Shown here piece by piece: positions 41,962 to 48,899 of a stretch of DNA of 64,000 bases. The notes beneath the pieces are model-generated. The model had not been told where the DNA came from and ran no database searches. It saw only the letters and a program-made list of their open reading frames with translations. Origin of the DNA: Phycisphaerae bacterium (lineage in GTDB: Bacteria; Planctomycetota; Phycisphaerae; Sedimentisphaerales; Anaerobacaceae); NCBI GenBank assembly GCA_017993835.1, contig JAGOLX010000018.1:40303-104302 (forward strand). The letters are read 5' to 3'. The translations under genes and the position numbers were made by a program. Numbering within the stretch: position 1 is the stretch's first letter; the number at the start of each line of letters is the position of its first letter.

Positions 41962-43989
41962 CTAATGGATTTGCTGTCCGGGCACGGCGCCCGCGTCGGG
42001 CGACAGGACGAAGATCTCCTTGCCGCCGGAACCGGAAGCGAGAATCATGCCCTCGGACAGGCCGAATTTCATCTTGCGAGGCTTCAGGTTGGCAAAGTAG
42101 ACCACGTGCCTGCCGACCAGGCTCTCGGGCTCGTAGGCGGTGGCGATGCCGGCCATGACGTTCTTCTGGCCGAGCCCCGTTTCCAAGACCAGGTGGATCA
42201 GCCTGTCGGCGCCCGCGACCCGCTCGGCACTGACGACCTTCGCGACGCGCAGGTCGATCTTGGCGAAATCATCGATCGTGCATTCCGGCTTGATCGGCTC
42301 GATGCCGCCGACCGGAGCCGGTGCTGCGGCCGCGGGAGCGGCAGCGGACGGAGCCTGGCCTTCTTTGCTTTCTTCTACCATGGCGGTTACCTTGTCCTCG
42401 TCAATTCTCTCGAATAATCGCTCGAACGCACCGATCTGGTGGTTCTCCAATGTCTTTCCCACGTCCGCGAACTGCAGCGGACCCACGCCAAGGAACTTCT
42501 CCACCTTCTGCGCGAACACCGGCAGAATCGGCTTGAGGTAGATCGTCAGGACCCGCACCGCGTTGAGCACCGCGGTCAGCGTGGTCAGCGTCCTGGCGGG
42601 GTCCGTCTTAACGGTCGCCCACGGCTGGTTCTGCTCGACGTAGCGGTTCGCGTCGTCGGCCAACGTGCTGATCGTGCGAACGACGGTCGCGTAGTTCAGA
42701 CCCTCGTACCCCGCGATGATCTGTTCCTTGACCGCGGTCAGACGCGAGAGCAGTTCCCGACCTTCCGCATCCAACGCTCCGAGCCGGCCTCCGAACTGTC
42801 GCGTCAGCATGGGACCCGAACGCGACGCCAGGTTGGCGTACTTGCCCACGAGGTCCGAGTTCGTCTTGCCGATGAAGTCCTGGAACGACAGGTCGATGTC
42901 CTCGACCGCGTCCGTCAGCTTGCTGGCGTAGTAGTATCGCAGGCACTCGGGGTCCAGATGCTTCGCGTAGGTGCTGGCTTTGATGAATGTCCCGCGGGAC
43001 TTGCTCATCTTCTCCCCGTTGACGGTGAGGAACCCGTGAACGAAGAGCTTGTTGGCGGTCTTGAAGCGCGAGCCCATGAGCATGGCCGGCCAGAACAACG
43101 CGTGAAAGTACATGATGTCCTTGCCGATGAAGTGGTACAGCTCGTTGGCGGGACTGTTCCACAGATCGTCGAAGCTCAGGCCGTGGCGATCGCAGTGGTT
43201 CCGCGCCGAGGCCATGTAGCCGATGGGCGCGTCGAGCCAGACGTAGAAATACTTGTTGTCCTCGCCGGGGATCTTGAACCCGAAGTAGGGTCCGTCCCGC
43301 GAGATGTCCCAGTCCTTCAGGCCGGCGGTGAACCACTCGTCGAGCTTGTTCGCGACCGACTTCTGCGTGTACCCCGCTGCAAACAGGTCCTTGAGCTGCT
43401 TCTCGTAGTCCGCCAGCTTGAAGAAGTAGTGTTCCGACTCCTGGAAGACGGGCGGATTCCCGCACAGCGAGCAGCGAGGCTGCACCAGGTCGACGGTCCG
43501 GTACGTCGCGCCGCAGACCTCGCACGAATCGCCATACTGATCGACGGCGCCGCAGCGGGGACAGGTCCCTCGCACGTACCGGTCGGGCAGCGGCATCTTG
43601 TCCGTCTCGCAGTAGGTCTGGCCCACCGGACGCTTGACGATGGAGCCGGCTTCGTTGAGCCGCGTGAAGATCAGCTCGCTGAGCGCCTTGTTCTCCGGCG
43701 AGTGCGTCGTGTAGTAGTTGTCGAAGGCCACGTGGAAGCCGGCGAAGTCGGCGGTGTGCTCCTTGTGAATCCCCGCGATGAGCTGTTCCGGCGTGATCCC
43801 CGCGTTGCGGGCGCTGATCATGATCGGCGTGCCGTGCGTGTCGTCCGCACAGAAGTAGAAGCAGCGGTTCCCGCACATCCTGTGGAAGCGAATCCAGATA
43901 TCCGTTTGCACGTATTCGACGAGGTGTCCGATGTGGATGGGCCCGTTGGCATAGGGCAAAGCAGAGGTAACGACGATCGTTCGGGGCAT
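41962..43989 (-). CDS. metG: Methionyl-tRNA synthetase with C-terminal tRNA-binding domain
   Basis: 675 residues, full length. Class Ia signatures are HIGH (residues 19-22, NGPIHIGHLVEYVQ) and KMSKS (327-331, NGEKMSKSRGTF). The zinc knuckles are GTCPRCG and SCEVCGATY with a later CSLCGNPP, which is the two-knuckle form. Residues 575-675 form a Trbp111/EMAP-II-type tRNA-binding domain (DFAKIDLRVAKVVSAERVAG, ANLKPRKMKFGLSEGMILAS). A Pro/Ala linker precedes it. It charges initiator and elongator tRNA-Met. The gene follows the ricT-like gene by 15 bases, making it part of the tmk-holB-ricT-metG block. Confidence 0.96.
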   Translation of the reverse strand: MPRTIVVTSALPYANGPIHIGHLVEYVQTDIWIRFHRMCGNRCFYFCADDTHGTPIMISARNAGITPEQLIAGIHKEHTADFAGFHVAFDNYYTTHSPENKALSELIFTRLNEAGSIVKRPVGQTYCETDKMPLPDRYVRGTCPRCGAVDQYGDSCEVCGATYRTVDLVQPRCSLCGNPPVFQESEHYFFKLADYEKQLKDLFAAGYTQKSVANKLDEWFTAGLKDWDISRDGPYFGFKIPGEDNKYFYVWLDAPIGYMASARNHCDRHGLSFDDLWNSPANELYHFIGKDIMYFHALFWPAMLMGSRFKTANKLFVHGFLTVNGEKMSKSRGTFIKASTYAKHLDPECLRYYYASKLTDAVEDIDLSFQDFIGKTNSDLVGKYANLASRSGPMLTRQFGGRLGALDAEGRELLSRLTAVKEQIIAGYEGLNYATVVRTISTLADDANRYVEQNQPWATVKTDPARTLTTLTAVLNAVRVLTIYLKPILPVFAQKVEKFLGVGPLQFADVGKTLENHQIGAFERLFERIDEDKVTAMVEESKEGQAPSAAAPAAAAPAPVGGIEPIKPECTIDDFAKIDLRVAKVVSAERVAGADRLIHLVLETGLGQKNVMAGIATAYEPESLVGRHVVYFANLKPRKMKFGLSEGMILASGSGGKEIFVLSPDAGAVPGQQIH

Positions 43990-44004
43990 TGTTCTCCTTG
44001 TCTC

Positions 44005-45462
44005 TCACTGCGGCGTGTCGCCGGAAGGGTCGGAAGCTCCCTCGGTGGCCTGGGTCGGTTCGACGCCAGGTTGCGGCTTCTCGTCGCGGGTCGGCGCCGG
44101 CTCCTCGGCCCGCGCCGGCTCCCGGTCGGCCGGGGGCGTCTTCTCCGCGCCCTCCTGCTGGACACGGGGCTTGTCATTGCGGCCGGATGGACGCGAATCG
44201 CGCGGGGGTCGATCCCGGCCCGGCCGGTCTCGACCCGATCGGCGAGACTCACGCGACGAGGAATCGCGCGGGCCGCCCGCTCGACGGTTCCTGTCGGTCG
44301 ATCCATCGCCCTGCCGCGACGGCGCCCCATTGCGATTCTGCGGCTCGACGACACAGGGCTCCAGCGGTTCCTCGTCGCCATCGAGGGGCTCTTGCGGGAC
44401 GCGAGGACGCCCGTTGTGAACGGGCGGACGCGGGTCCCGTCCCGGGCGGTCCCGACCCGGTCGTCGCGCGTCGCGGGCAGGCGGGCCGTCGGAAGCCCCT
44501 TCCCGCCGATTCGCGTTGGCGGGCCCTTCCCCCTGCTGCGGCGGCCTTCGTCGGACTGCCGACGGCGGCAGAATCGTGACCTCATCCAAGCGGTAGGAGG
44601 CCTTGTCGCCGTTCTCGAACTCGACCACGACGAGCTGCGTGAGGATCTGCCCGTCGATCACCTTGGCCTCGCCCTTGTCCGTCTGGACGAAGACCCCCCT
44701 CTTGGGGAGGCTCTGCTTGAGCTGCGTGTACGTCTGGTCCTCGTACCGCAGGCAGCACTTGAGCCGCCCGCAGTATCCCGAGATCTTGGACGGGTCCAGC
44801 GTGGCCTTCTGCATCTTGGCCATCCGCATGTTCACTGGCTTGAGCAGTTGAAGGAACTGGAGACAGCAGCACTCTCGGCCGCAGCTCTCGACGTCGCCGA
44901 GCAGCTTGGCCTCGTCGCGCGACCCGATCTGGCGCATCTCGATCCGCGTCTGGTACTCCTGGGCCAGCTTGCGGACCAGATCGCGGAAATCCACGCGGCC
45001 CTCGGCCATGAAGTAGAAGACGATGCGTTCGCCGCCGAAGATGTGCTCGGCGTCGATGATCTTCATCCGCAGGCCCAGCTCGCGAGCGATCCGTTCGCAG
45101 CTCTCGATCTCTTCGCCGGTCGTCTGCTGGAGGTGCTGCTCCTCGCTGACATCGTCCGGCGTCGCGAACCGCACCACCTTGCCCACCGGCTCCGTGTTGA
45201 ATTGGATCTCGCTGGTCACGTAGTAGCTGGTGAGCTGCTCCTCGCTCAGGCGGAAGCGGCCGTCCTTGTAATGGCTCAACTGGCCCACGAGGTCGCCCAT
45301 TTCCAGTCCCTTGTCCGTCTTGACGACGACGCGGGCCGGCGTGCGCGGCACAACCGTCTCGCTGTGCTCGAACACCCCGAGTATCTTCATGCGGCCATAT
45401 CGGACCAGCAGGAACTTCCTGCTCTTCGCCGGCTTGGTCTTGACCGGTGTTTCATCTGTCAT
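44005..45462 (-). CDS. ricT: PSP1-domain protein, RicT (YaaT)-like, with long basic tail
   Basis: 485 residues. Residues 15-300 are a PSP1/RicT domain: KKFLLVRYGRMKILGVF-type start, FYFMAEGRVDFRDLVRKLAQ, and the conserved cysteine cluster SCGRECCCLQF (Cys194, 198-200) plus YCGRLKCCLRYE (Cys231, 236, 237), which in RicT binds an Fe-S cluster with its partners. RicT in Bacillus works with RicA and RicF in mRNA processing; no RicA or RicF gene is visible here. Residues 310-485 are low in complexity, Arg/Asp/Pro-rich with repeated GRDRPGRD units, and probably disordered and RNA-interacting. The gene lies between holB and metG, as in Firmicutes. Confidence 0.85.
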   Translation of the reverse strand: MTDETPVKTKPAKSRKFLLVRYGRMKILGVFEHSETVVPRTPARVVVKTDKGLEMGDLVGQLSHYKDGRFRLSEEQLTSYYVTSEIQFNTEPVGKVVRFATPDDVSEEQHLQQTTGEEIESCERIARELGLRMKIIDAEHIFGGERIVFYFMAEGRVDFRDLVRKLAQEYQTRIEMRQIGSRDEAKLLGDVESCGRECCCLQFLQLLKPVNMRMAKMQKATLDPSKISGYCGRLKCCLRYEDQTYTQLKQSLPKRGVFVQTDKGEAKVIDGQILTQLVVVEFENGDKASYRLDEVTILPPSAVRRRPPQQGEGPANANRREGASDGPPARDARRPGRDRPGRDPRPPVHNGRPRVPQEPLDGDEEPLEPCVVEPQNRNGAPSRQGDGSTDRNRRAGGPRDSSSRESRRSGRDRPGRDRPPRDSRPSGRNDKPRVQQEGAEKTPPADREPARAEEPAPTRDEKPQPGVEPTQATEGASDPSGDTPQ

Positions 45463-45478
45463 CTGTGAGCATCCTATT

Positions 45479-46669
45479 TTAACACGGTCCGGCCATTATA
45501 GCGGCGCGAGACAGGCGGAACAATAGCCGCTCCAGAATTAGCCGCTCGTTGGTGTTGTCCTCGAGCCAGCGGAGCATTTCGCAACCCTCGCGGACGCCCT
45601 CGATGGCCTGCTCGGGTCCCAGGCGCCGCGCCAGCGCGGCGATCTGCGCCCCCTGATCCGCGTTGACCAGCGCCCGTTGCGGCGCGACGTGGTGAATCGT
45701 CACATCGTACAGCGCGCCGATGAGTATCCGGATCATCGTCTTCTGCGCCCGTCGGGTGAGGTCGCTCTTGCTCGTCGCCTTGTCGAGGCTCCCCCAGGCC
45801 GCAGCCAGTTCCTTGATCGCCTCCTGGATTCGCTCGACGATCGCAGGCACGTCCGCCAGGTTGAGGTCCGTCAACGAGACGACCAGTTGTCGCTTGCTCG
45901 CGAAGAGTCCCGCGCCGTCGCGTTCGAGGCGGGACCACTGGCAGGCCAGTCCCAGACTGCCCTGCGCCAGGCGGGCGAAGAACGTCGCCTCCGTCGAGCC
46001 GAGCCCTTCTGCCTTCAACTGCTCGATGATCCGCCCTTCCTCGACCGGCCCGAACCGGATGAGCTGGCATCGCGACCGGATCGTCGGCAACAGCTCCTCC
46101 AGGCGGGTACACAGCAGGATGATCGTGCAGTACGAAGGCGGCTCCTCCAGCACCTTGAGCAAGGCGTTCTGCGAGTTGGCGTTGAGCTTCTCCGCTTCGC
46201 TGACGATGTAGACCTTCCGCTTCGAGAGCGTGGGCCGGCCTGCTACCTGCTCGATCAGGAACTCGCGGATCACGTCGATGGCCAGTTCCACCGGCGTCTT
46301 CTTGTCCTTGTTCCCTTCCGTGTATTGGAGCAGTTCCTTGTAGACGTGGGCGTAGTCGGGATGCGAGCCCGCGTCCATCAGGGTGCAGGACTGGCACGAC
46401 CCGCAACTGTCGGCAAAGGGCCCTTCCGCCCCGTGTTGAGATCCCTCAATGTAGCCCAGCCGCCCCCGGCTGGGGCCACCCCCGGGGGCGGGGGTGCTAC
46501 ATATCGGATTCTGACACAGCAGCAGCCTGGCCCATTCACAGGCGGTCTTGTACTTGCCCACGCCGTCCGGTCCGGCGAACAGGTACGCATGGGCCGCACG
46601 GTCCGCCGCGAGCCCCCGCTGCAGAAGCCCGATGGCCCGGTCCTGGCAGAAGACGTCCTTCAACGACAT
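45479..46669 (-). CDS. holB: DNA polymerase III delta-prime subunit
   Basis: 396 residues. AAA+ clamp-loader subunit: Walker A AGPDGVGKYKT, sensor region EAEKLNANSQNALLKVLEEP and the SRC motif RSRCQLIRF. The zinc module has Cys52, Cys89, Cys92 and Cys95 (SCGSCQSC), as in delta-prime. Between the first and second of these cysteines the protein carries an extra stretch (residues 56-74, ICSTPAPGGGPSRGRLGYI) encoded by a GC-rich palindrome at 46449-46502, so a repeat has been accommodated in the zinc loop. It works in the tau/gamma-delta-delta-prime clamp loader with DnaE, encoded upstream in the same block. The stop lies 16 bases before the ricT start. Confidence 0.9.
   Translation of the reverse strand: MSLKDVFCQDRAIGLLQRGLAADRAAHAYLFAGPDGVGKYKTACEWARLLLCQNPICSTPAPGGGPSRGRLGYIEGSQHGAEGPFADSCGSCQSCTLMDAGSHPDYAHVYKELLQYTEGNKDKKTPVELAIDVIREFLIEQVAGRPTLSKRKVYIVSEAEKLNANSQNALLKVLEEPPSYCTIILLCTRLEELLPTIRSRCQLIRFGPVEEGRIIEQLKAEGLGSTEATFFARLAQGSLGLACQWSRLERDGAGLFASKRQLVVSLTDLNLADVPAIVERIQEAIKELAAAWGSLDKATSKSDLTRRAQKTMIRILIGALYDVTIHHVAPQRALVNADQGAQIAALARRLGPEQAIEGVREGCEMLRWLEDNTNERLILERLLFRLSRAAIMAGPC
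46449..46502. repeat. GC-rich palindrome inserted within holB
   Basis: Begins ATGTAGCCCAGCCGCCCCCG and ends GGGGGTGCTACAT; the outer words ATGTAGC and GCTACAT are complementary and the centre is a G/C stem. The element is 54 bases (18 codons) long and keeps the reading frame of holB. Confidence 0.7.
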
Positions 46670-46771
46670 ATCTCAGGTCTTCAACTGGAGATTGTTGATT
46701 TCAGATTCTCATCGACAGCGGCTCATCATAACACGCCGGAGGCGTCATGCACACGGTCTTTTCCCGGGCCG

Positions 46772-46800
46772 GTTCGTGGTGACGCCGTAAGGCGTTGTCT
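46772..46800. repeat. REP-like repeat, family C copy 2
   Basis: GTTCGTGGTGACGCCGTAAG followed by GCGTT, matching the right half of the element at 39769-39841. It lies with the family A relative at 46821 in the 180-base gap between tmk and holB. Confidence 0.5.
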
Positions 46801-46820
46801 TCCTCTGACAGGGGACAGAT

Positions 46821-46847
46821 GGTGCGTGGTACGCACCCTACTGCTAC
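46821..46847. repeat. REP-like palindrome, family A relative
   Basis: GGTGCGTGGTACGCACC hairpin followed by CTACTGCTAC, a diverged member of the transposase-linked family. Confidence 0.5.
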
Positions 46848-46849
46848 TG

Positions 46850-47539
46850 CTACGAGCGACGCGATCCCGCTCCCAACACCTTCTCCACGATAGCCACAAC
46901 CGCCCCGTGCACGGTCTCGGGACTGGCGGTCGCGTCGACCACCGCGAAGCCCGGCCTATCCTTCGCCAGGCTCAGGAATCCCTCGCGGACGCGACTGTGA
47001 TAGTCGTCGCCCTTTCGCTCCATGCGATCCAGCTCGCGATTGAGACGCTGGACCGCGGTCTTGAGGTCCACGTCCAGGATGATCGTCAGGTCCGGCCAGA
47101 CCCGCTCCAACGCGTCGTTCGCGATGTCGATCACCTTCTCGACGCCGAAACCGCCTGCGTAACCCTGGTAGGCACACGTGCTGGAGAGCCAGCGGTCCAT
47201 GACCACGCACTGGCCCGCCTGAAGGGCCGGCGCGATCCGCTCCGACCACAGTTGCACCCGTGCGGCCATGTACAGCAGAACCTCGGTGGGCGTCGTCATC
47301 GCGTCGTGGGCAGTGCTCAGCAGGATTTCGCGGATCTTCTCGCCGATGGTCGTGGTCCCGGGGTCGCGGAAACCCATAGCCTGCACGCCGCGACCCGCCA
47401 GCCAGTCAATCAGCATCCGGGACTGACTGCTCTTGCCGCAGCCGTCGGGACCGTCCAGGACGAGGAAGAAACCCCTCGGATTCTCGATTTGCGATTTACG
47501 ATTTGCGATTTCGTCACGGCTCACGGTCGCACCGCTCAC
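46850..47539 (-). CDS. tmk: Thymidylate kinase
   Basis: 229 residues. Phosphorylates dTMP to dTDP. The P-loop is LDGPDGCGKSSQSRML (residues 28-43), the DRx motif is VVMDRWLSSTCAYQGYAGG, and the lid region follows ERKGDDYHSRVREGF. The core starts at about residue 22. The preceding residues 10-22 (EIANRKSQIENPR) are encoded by a dispersed repeat (47478-47515), so the N-terminus has been lengthened by repeat DNA, or the true start is unannotated further in. Its start overlaps the end of the upstream nucleotidyltransferase gene by 26 bases. It is followed after 180 bases by holB. Confidence 0.88.
   Translation of the reverse strand: MSGATVSRDEIANRKSQIENPRGFFLVLDGPDGCGKSSQSRMLIDWLAGRGVQAMGFRDPGTTTIGEKIREILLSTAHDAMTTPTEVLLYMAARVQLWSERIAPALQAGQCVVMDRWLSSTCAYQGYAGGFGVEKVIDIANDALERVWPDLTIILDVDLKTAVQRLNRELDRMERKGDDYHSRVREGFLSLAKDRPGFAVVDATASPETVHGAVVAIVEKVLGAGSRRS
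47478..47515. repeat. Dispersed repeat, family F, read into tmk
   Basis: TCTCGATTTGCGATTTACGA then TTTGCGATTTCG. Direct GATTTGCGATT words complementary to 41926-41961 are translated as part of the thymidylate kinase N-terminus. Confidence 0.6.
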
Positions 47540-48101
47540 TCTCTGCCTTGGCCTGCTCCAGCACTTCGATCAACTCGTCGCGAACACCCAGCTCTCCAGC
47601 CCACTTCCGGAGGTACCCCAGGTCCAGATTTCCCCATTGTGCGGCGGCCACGCCGACCGCATCGGAATACTGCACGTCGGACTCGCGTCCCTTCATCCAT
47701 TCGAGCTTACTGAGAATTGCATCCTCGGGCGAGACAACCCAGAGCACCTGGCCCATCGCATCGACCTGACAACGACGCTCGAACTCCTGCCGGCTGAACG
47801 GCCTGTCCTTGCGGATAATGAGGTCGGCCTTCCAGCCCCCGTTCAAATCCACGACATTGAACATCGTCCGGCGGCACAACGCTTCGCGTGCTGCATCCCG
47901 ACTGACGTAGTTGCCCCCTTCCAGAAGATCGAGGAGAGACTCGATTTGACCAGGCGTGGGGTCAATCACGACATCCGCGTCGTGCGTTGCCCGGGGACGC
48001 CCGTGAACGCTGCTGCCGACGGAGCCGACCACCATATAGGGAATCCCGGCCTCGTCGAGACGCTGAATCAGCCGCCCGAGAAACTCCTTCTGAGTCGTCA
48101 T
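47514..48101 (-). CDS. Nucleotidyltransferase-fold protein
   Basis: 195 residues from 48101 (MTTQKEFLGRLIQRLDEAGI). NTase signature: VVGSVGSSVHGRPRATHDAD with Gly26-Ser27 and Asp41/Asp43, followed by VVIDPT. The second half is helical (SPEDAILSKLEWMKGRESDV, a motif shared by DUF6036/AbiEii-like NTases). It overlaps the upstream 87-residue gene by four bases (ATGA) and the downstream tmk by 26 bases. Function unknown. A toxin-antitoxin role is possible for this fold but is not shown by the partner. Confidence 0.75.
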   Translation of the reverse strand: MTTQKEFLGRLIQRLDEAGIPYMVVGSVGSSVHGRPRATHDADVVIDPTPGQIESLLDLLEGGNYVSRDAAREALCRRTMFNVVDLNGGWKADLIIRKDRPFSRQEFERRCQVDAMGQVLWVVSPEDAILSKLEWMKGRESDVQYSDAVGVAAAQWGNLDLGYLRKWAGELGVRDELIEVLEQAKAESERCDREP

Positions 48102-48361
48102 GGCGCAGTCAGCCCATTCCCATAGACCCGGCGGAAGAGCGCATCGCCGATCATCAAGCGAATCGTCTCCCGCTCGATGGTCCGATCGTCCCACTGCGGA
48201 TGTCGATATCGGATGCCCGCCGCAACCAGCGAGCGAAGGTTGTCGCTCAACTCGAACGTCATCGCCAGCCTGCCGGTAGGCCCAATGCGCCGCAGCACTT
48301 GAAGCTGCACCGCCATGGCCTCCGGCGTGGTGTCATCCAGCATCCGATCTCTGCGATTCAC
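48098..48361 (-). CDS. Small conserved protein paired with the nucleotidyltransferase
   Basis: 87 residues with a GTG start preceded by GAGGAG. It reads TPEAMAVQLQVLRRIGPTGR then LAMTFELSDNLRSLVAAGIR and RHPQWDDRTIERETIRLMIG, a helical family often found directly before NTase genes. The last four bases overlap the NTase start (ATGA) and its start lies five bases after the lipoprotein stop, so it is inside one transcript. It may bind the NTase and regulate it. The reaction is unknown. Confidence 0.7.
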   Translation of the reverse strand: MNRRDRMLDDTTPEAMAVQLQVLRRIGPTGRLAMTFELSDNLRSLVAAGIRYRHPQWDDRTIERETIRLMIGDALFRRVYGNGLTAP

Positions 48362-48366
48362 CGCTT

Positions 48367-48699
48367 CTACTCCTCGGCAGGCGAGGGCTGGAAGTACAGC
48401 ACCAGCCGGGCTTTTTCCATCTCCACTCCCGTGACCTGCTCGAACGCTTGCACCACCTCGTCGTCCGAAAGGTCCGCTTCGAACTCGAAGGTCTCGTCTT
48501 CGTCAAGAGACCGCGTCTCGATGATCTTGCCCGACGTCTCTTCGACGAGGTAGACCGTCCCGGCGGTGGGCGCCTCCCAGTCGATGGCAAAACCCCCGCC
48601 GACGGCCTTCGCGCCTTGCGGCACACCGGTTCTGCCCGAGAATGCAGTCGTGCTGCACCCCGCGATCATCAGAAGGCTGACGATTCCGACTGTCCTCAT
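48367..48699 (-). CDS. Small lipoprotein
   Basis: 110 residues from 48699 (MRTVGIVSLLMIAGCSTTAF). The lipobox LMIAGC places the acylated Cys at position 15. The mature domain (AVGGGFAIDWEAPTAGTVYL followed by VEETSGKIIETRSL) is a compact beta-rich fold with an acidic C-terminus (FEFEADLSDDEVVQAFEQVT). The longer frame to 48822 lacks a signal. Unknown function. Located between dnaE and the nucleotidyltransferase pair, facing the same way. Confidence 0.65.
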   Translation of the reverse strand: MRTVGIVSLLMIAGCSTTAFSGRTGVPQGAKAVGGGFAIDWEAPTAGTVYLVEETSGKIIETRSLDEDETFEFEADLSDDEVVQAFEQVTGVEMEKARLVLYFQPSPAEE

Positions 48700-48899
48700 G
48701 CCCGTGCTCCCTGCCCGCCTGCTCCAAACCGTCATCTTGAACCTTTCGATCCTTGAGAATGCACCATGCAGCCGGACGGCCATTCGCAGTGCGAGAGCTG
48801 GCTCGATCCGCAACGACTTCACGGATGCCCCGGCAGCAGGAGTGAGTATATCGTGCGTCCCGCTCCACAGTCAATCCGCCAACGACACACGCAATGTGG

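Noticed and set aside
42439..45468. A 1009-codon plus-strand frame antisense to metG and the ricT-like gene
   Set aside because: It has no domain content and opposes two genes with clear catalytic or cysteine motifs.
47514..48361. MNT-HEPN toxin-antitoxin system
   Set aside because: The partner lacks the HEPN R-x4-6-H motif and the pair sits inside a housekeeping operon.
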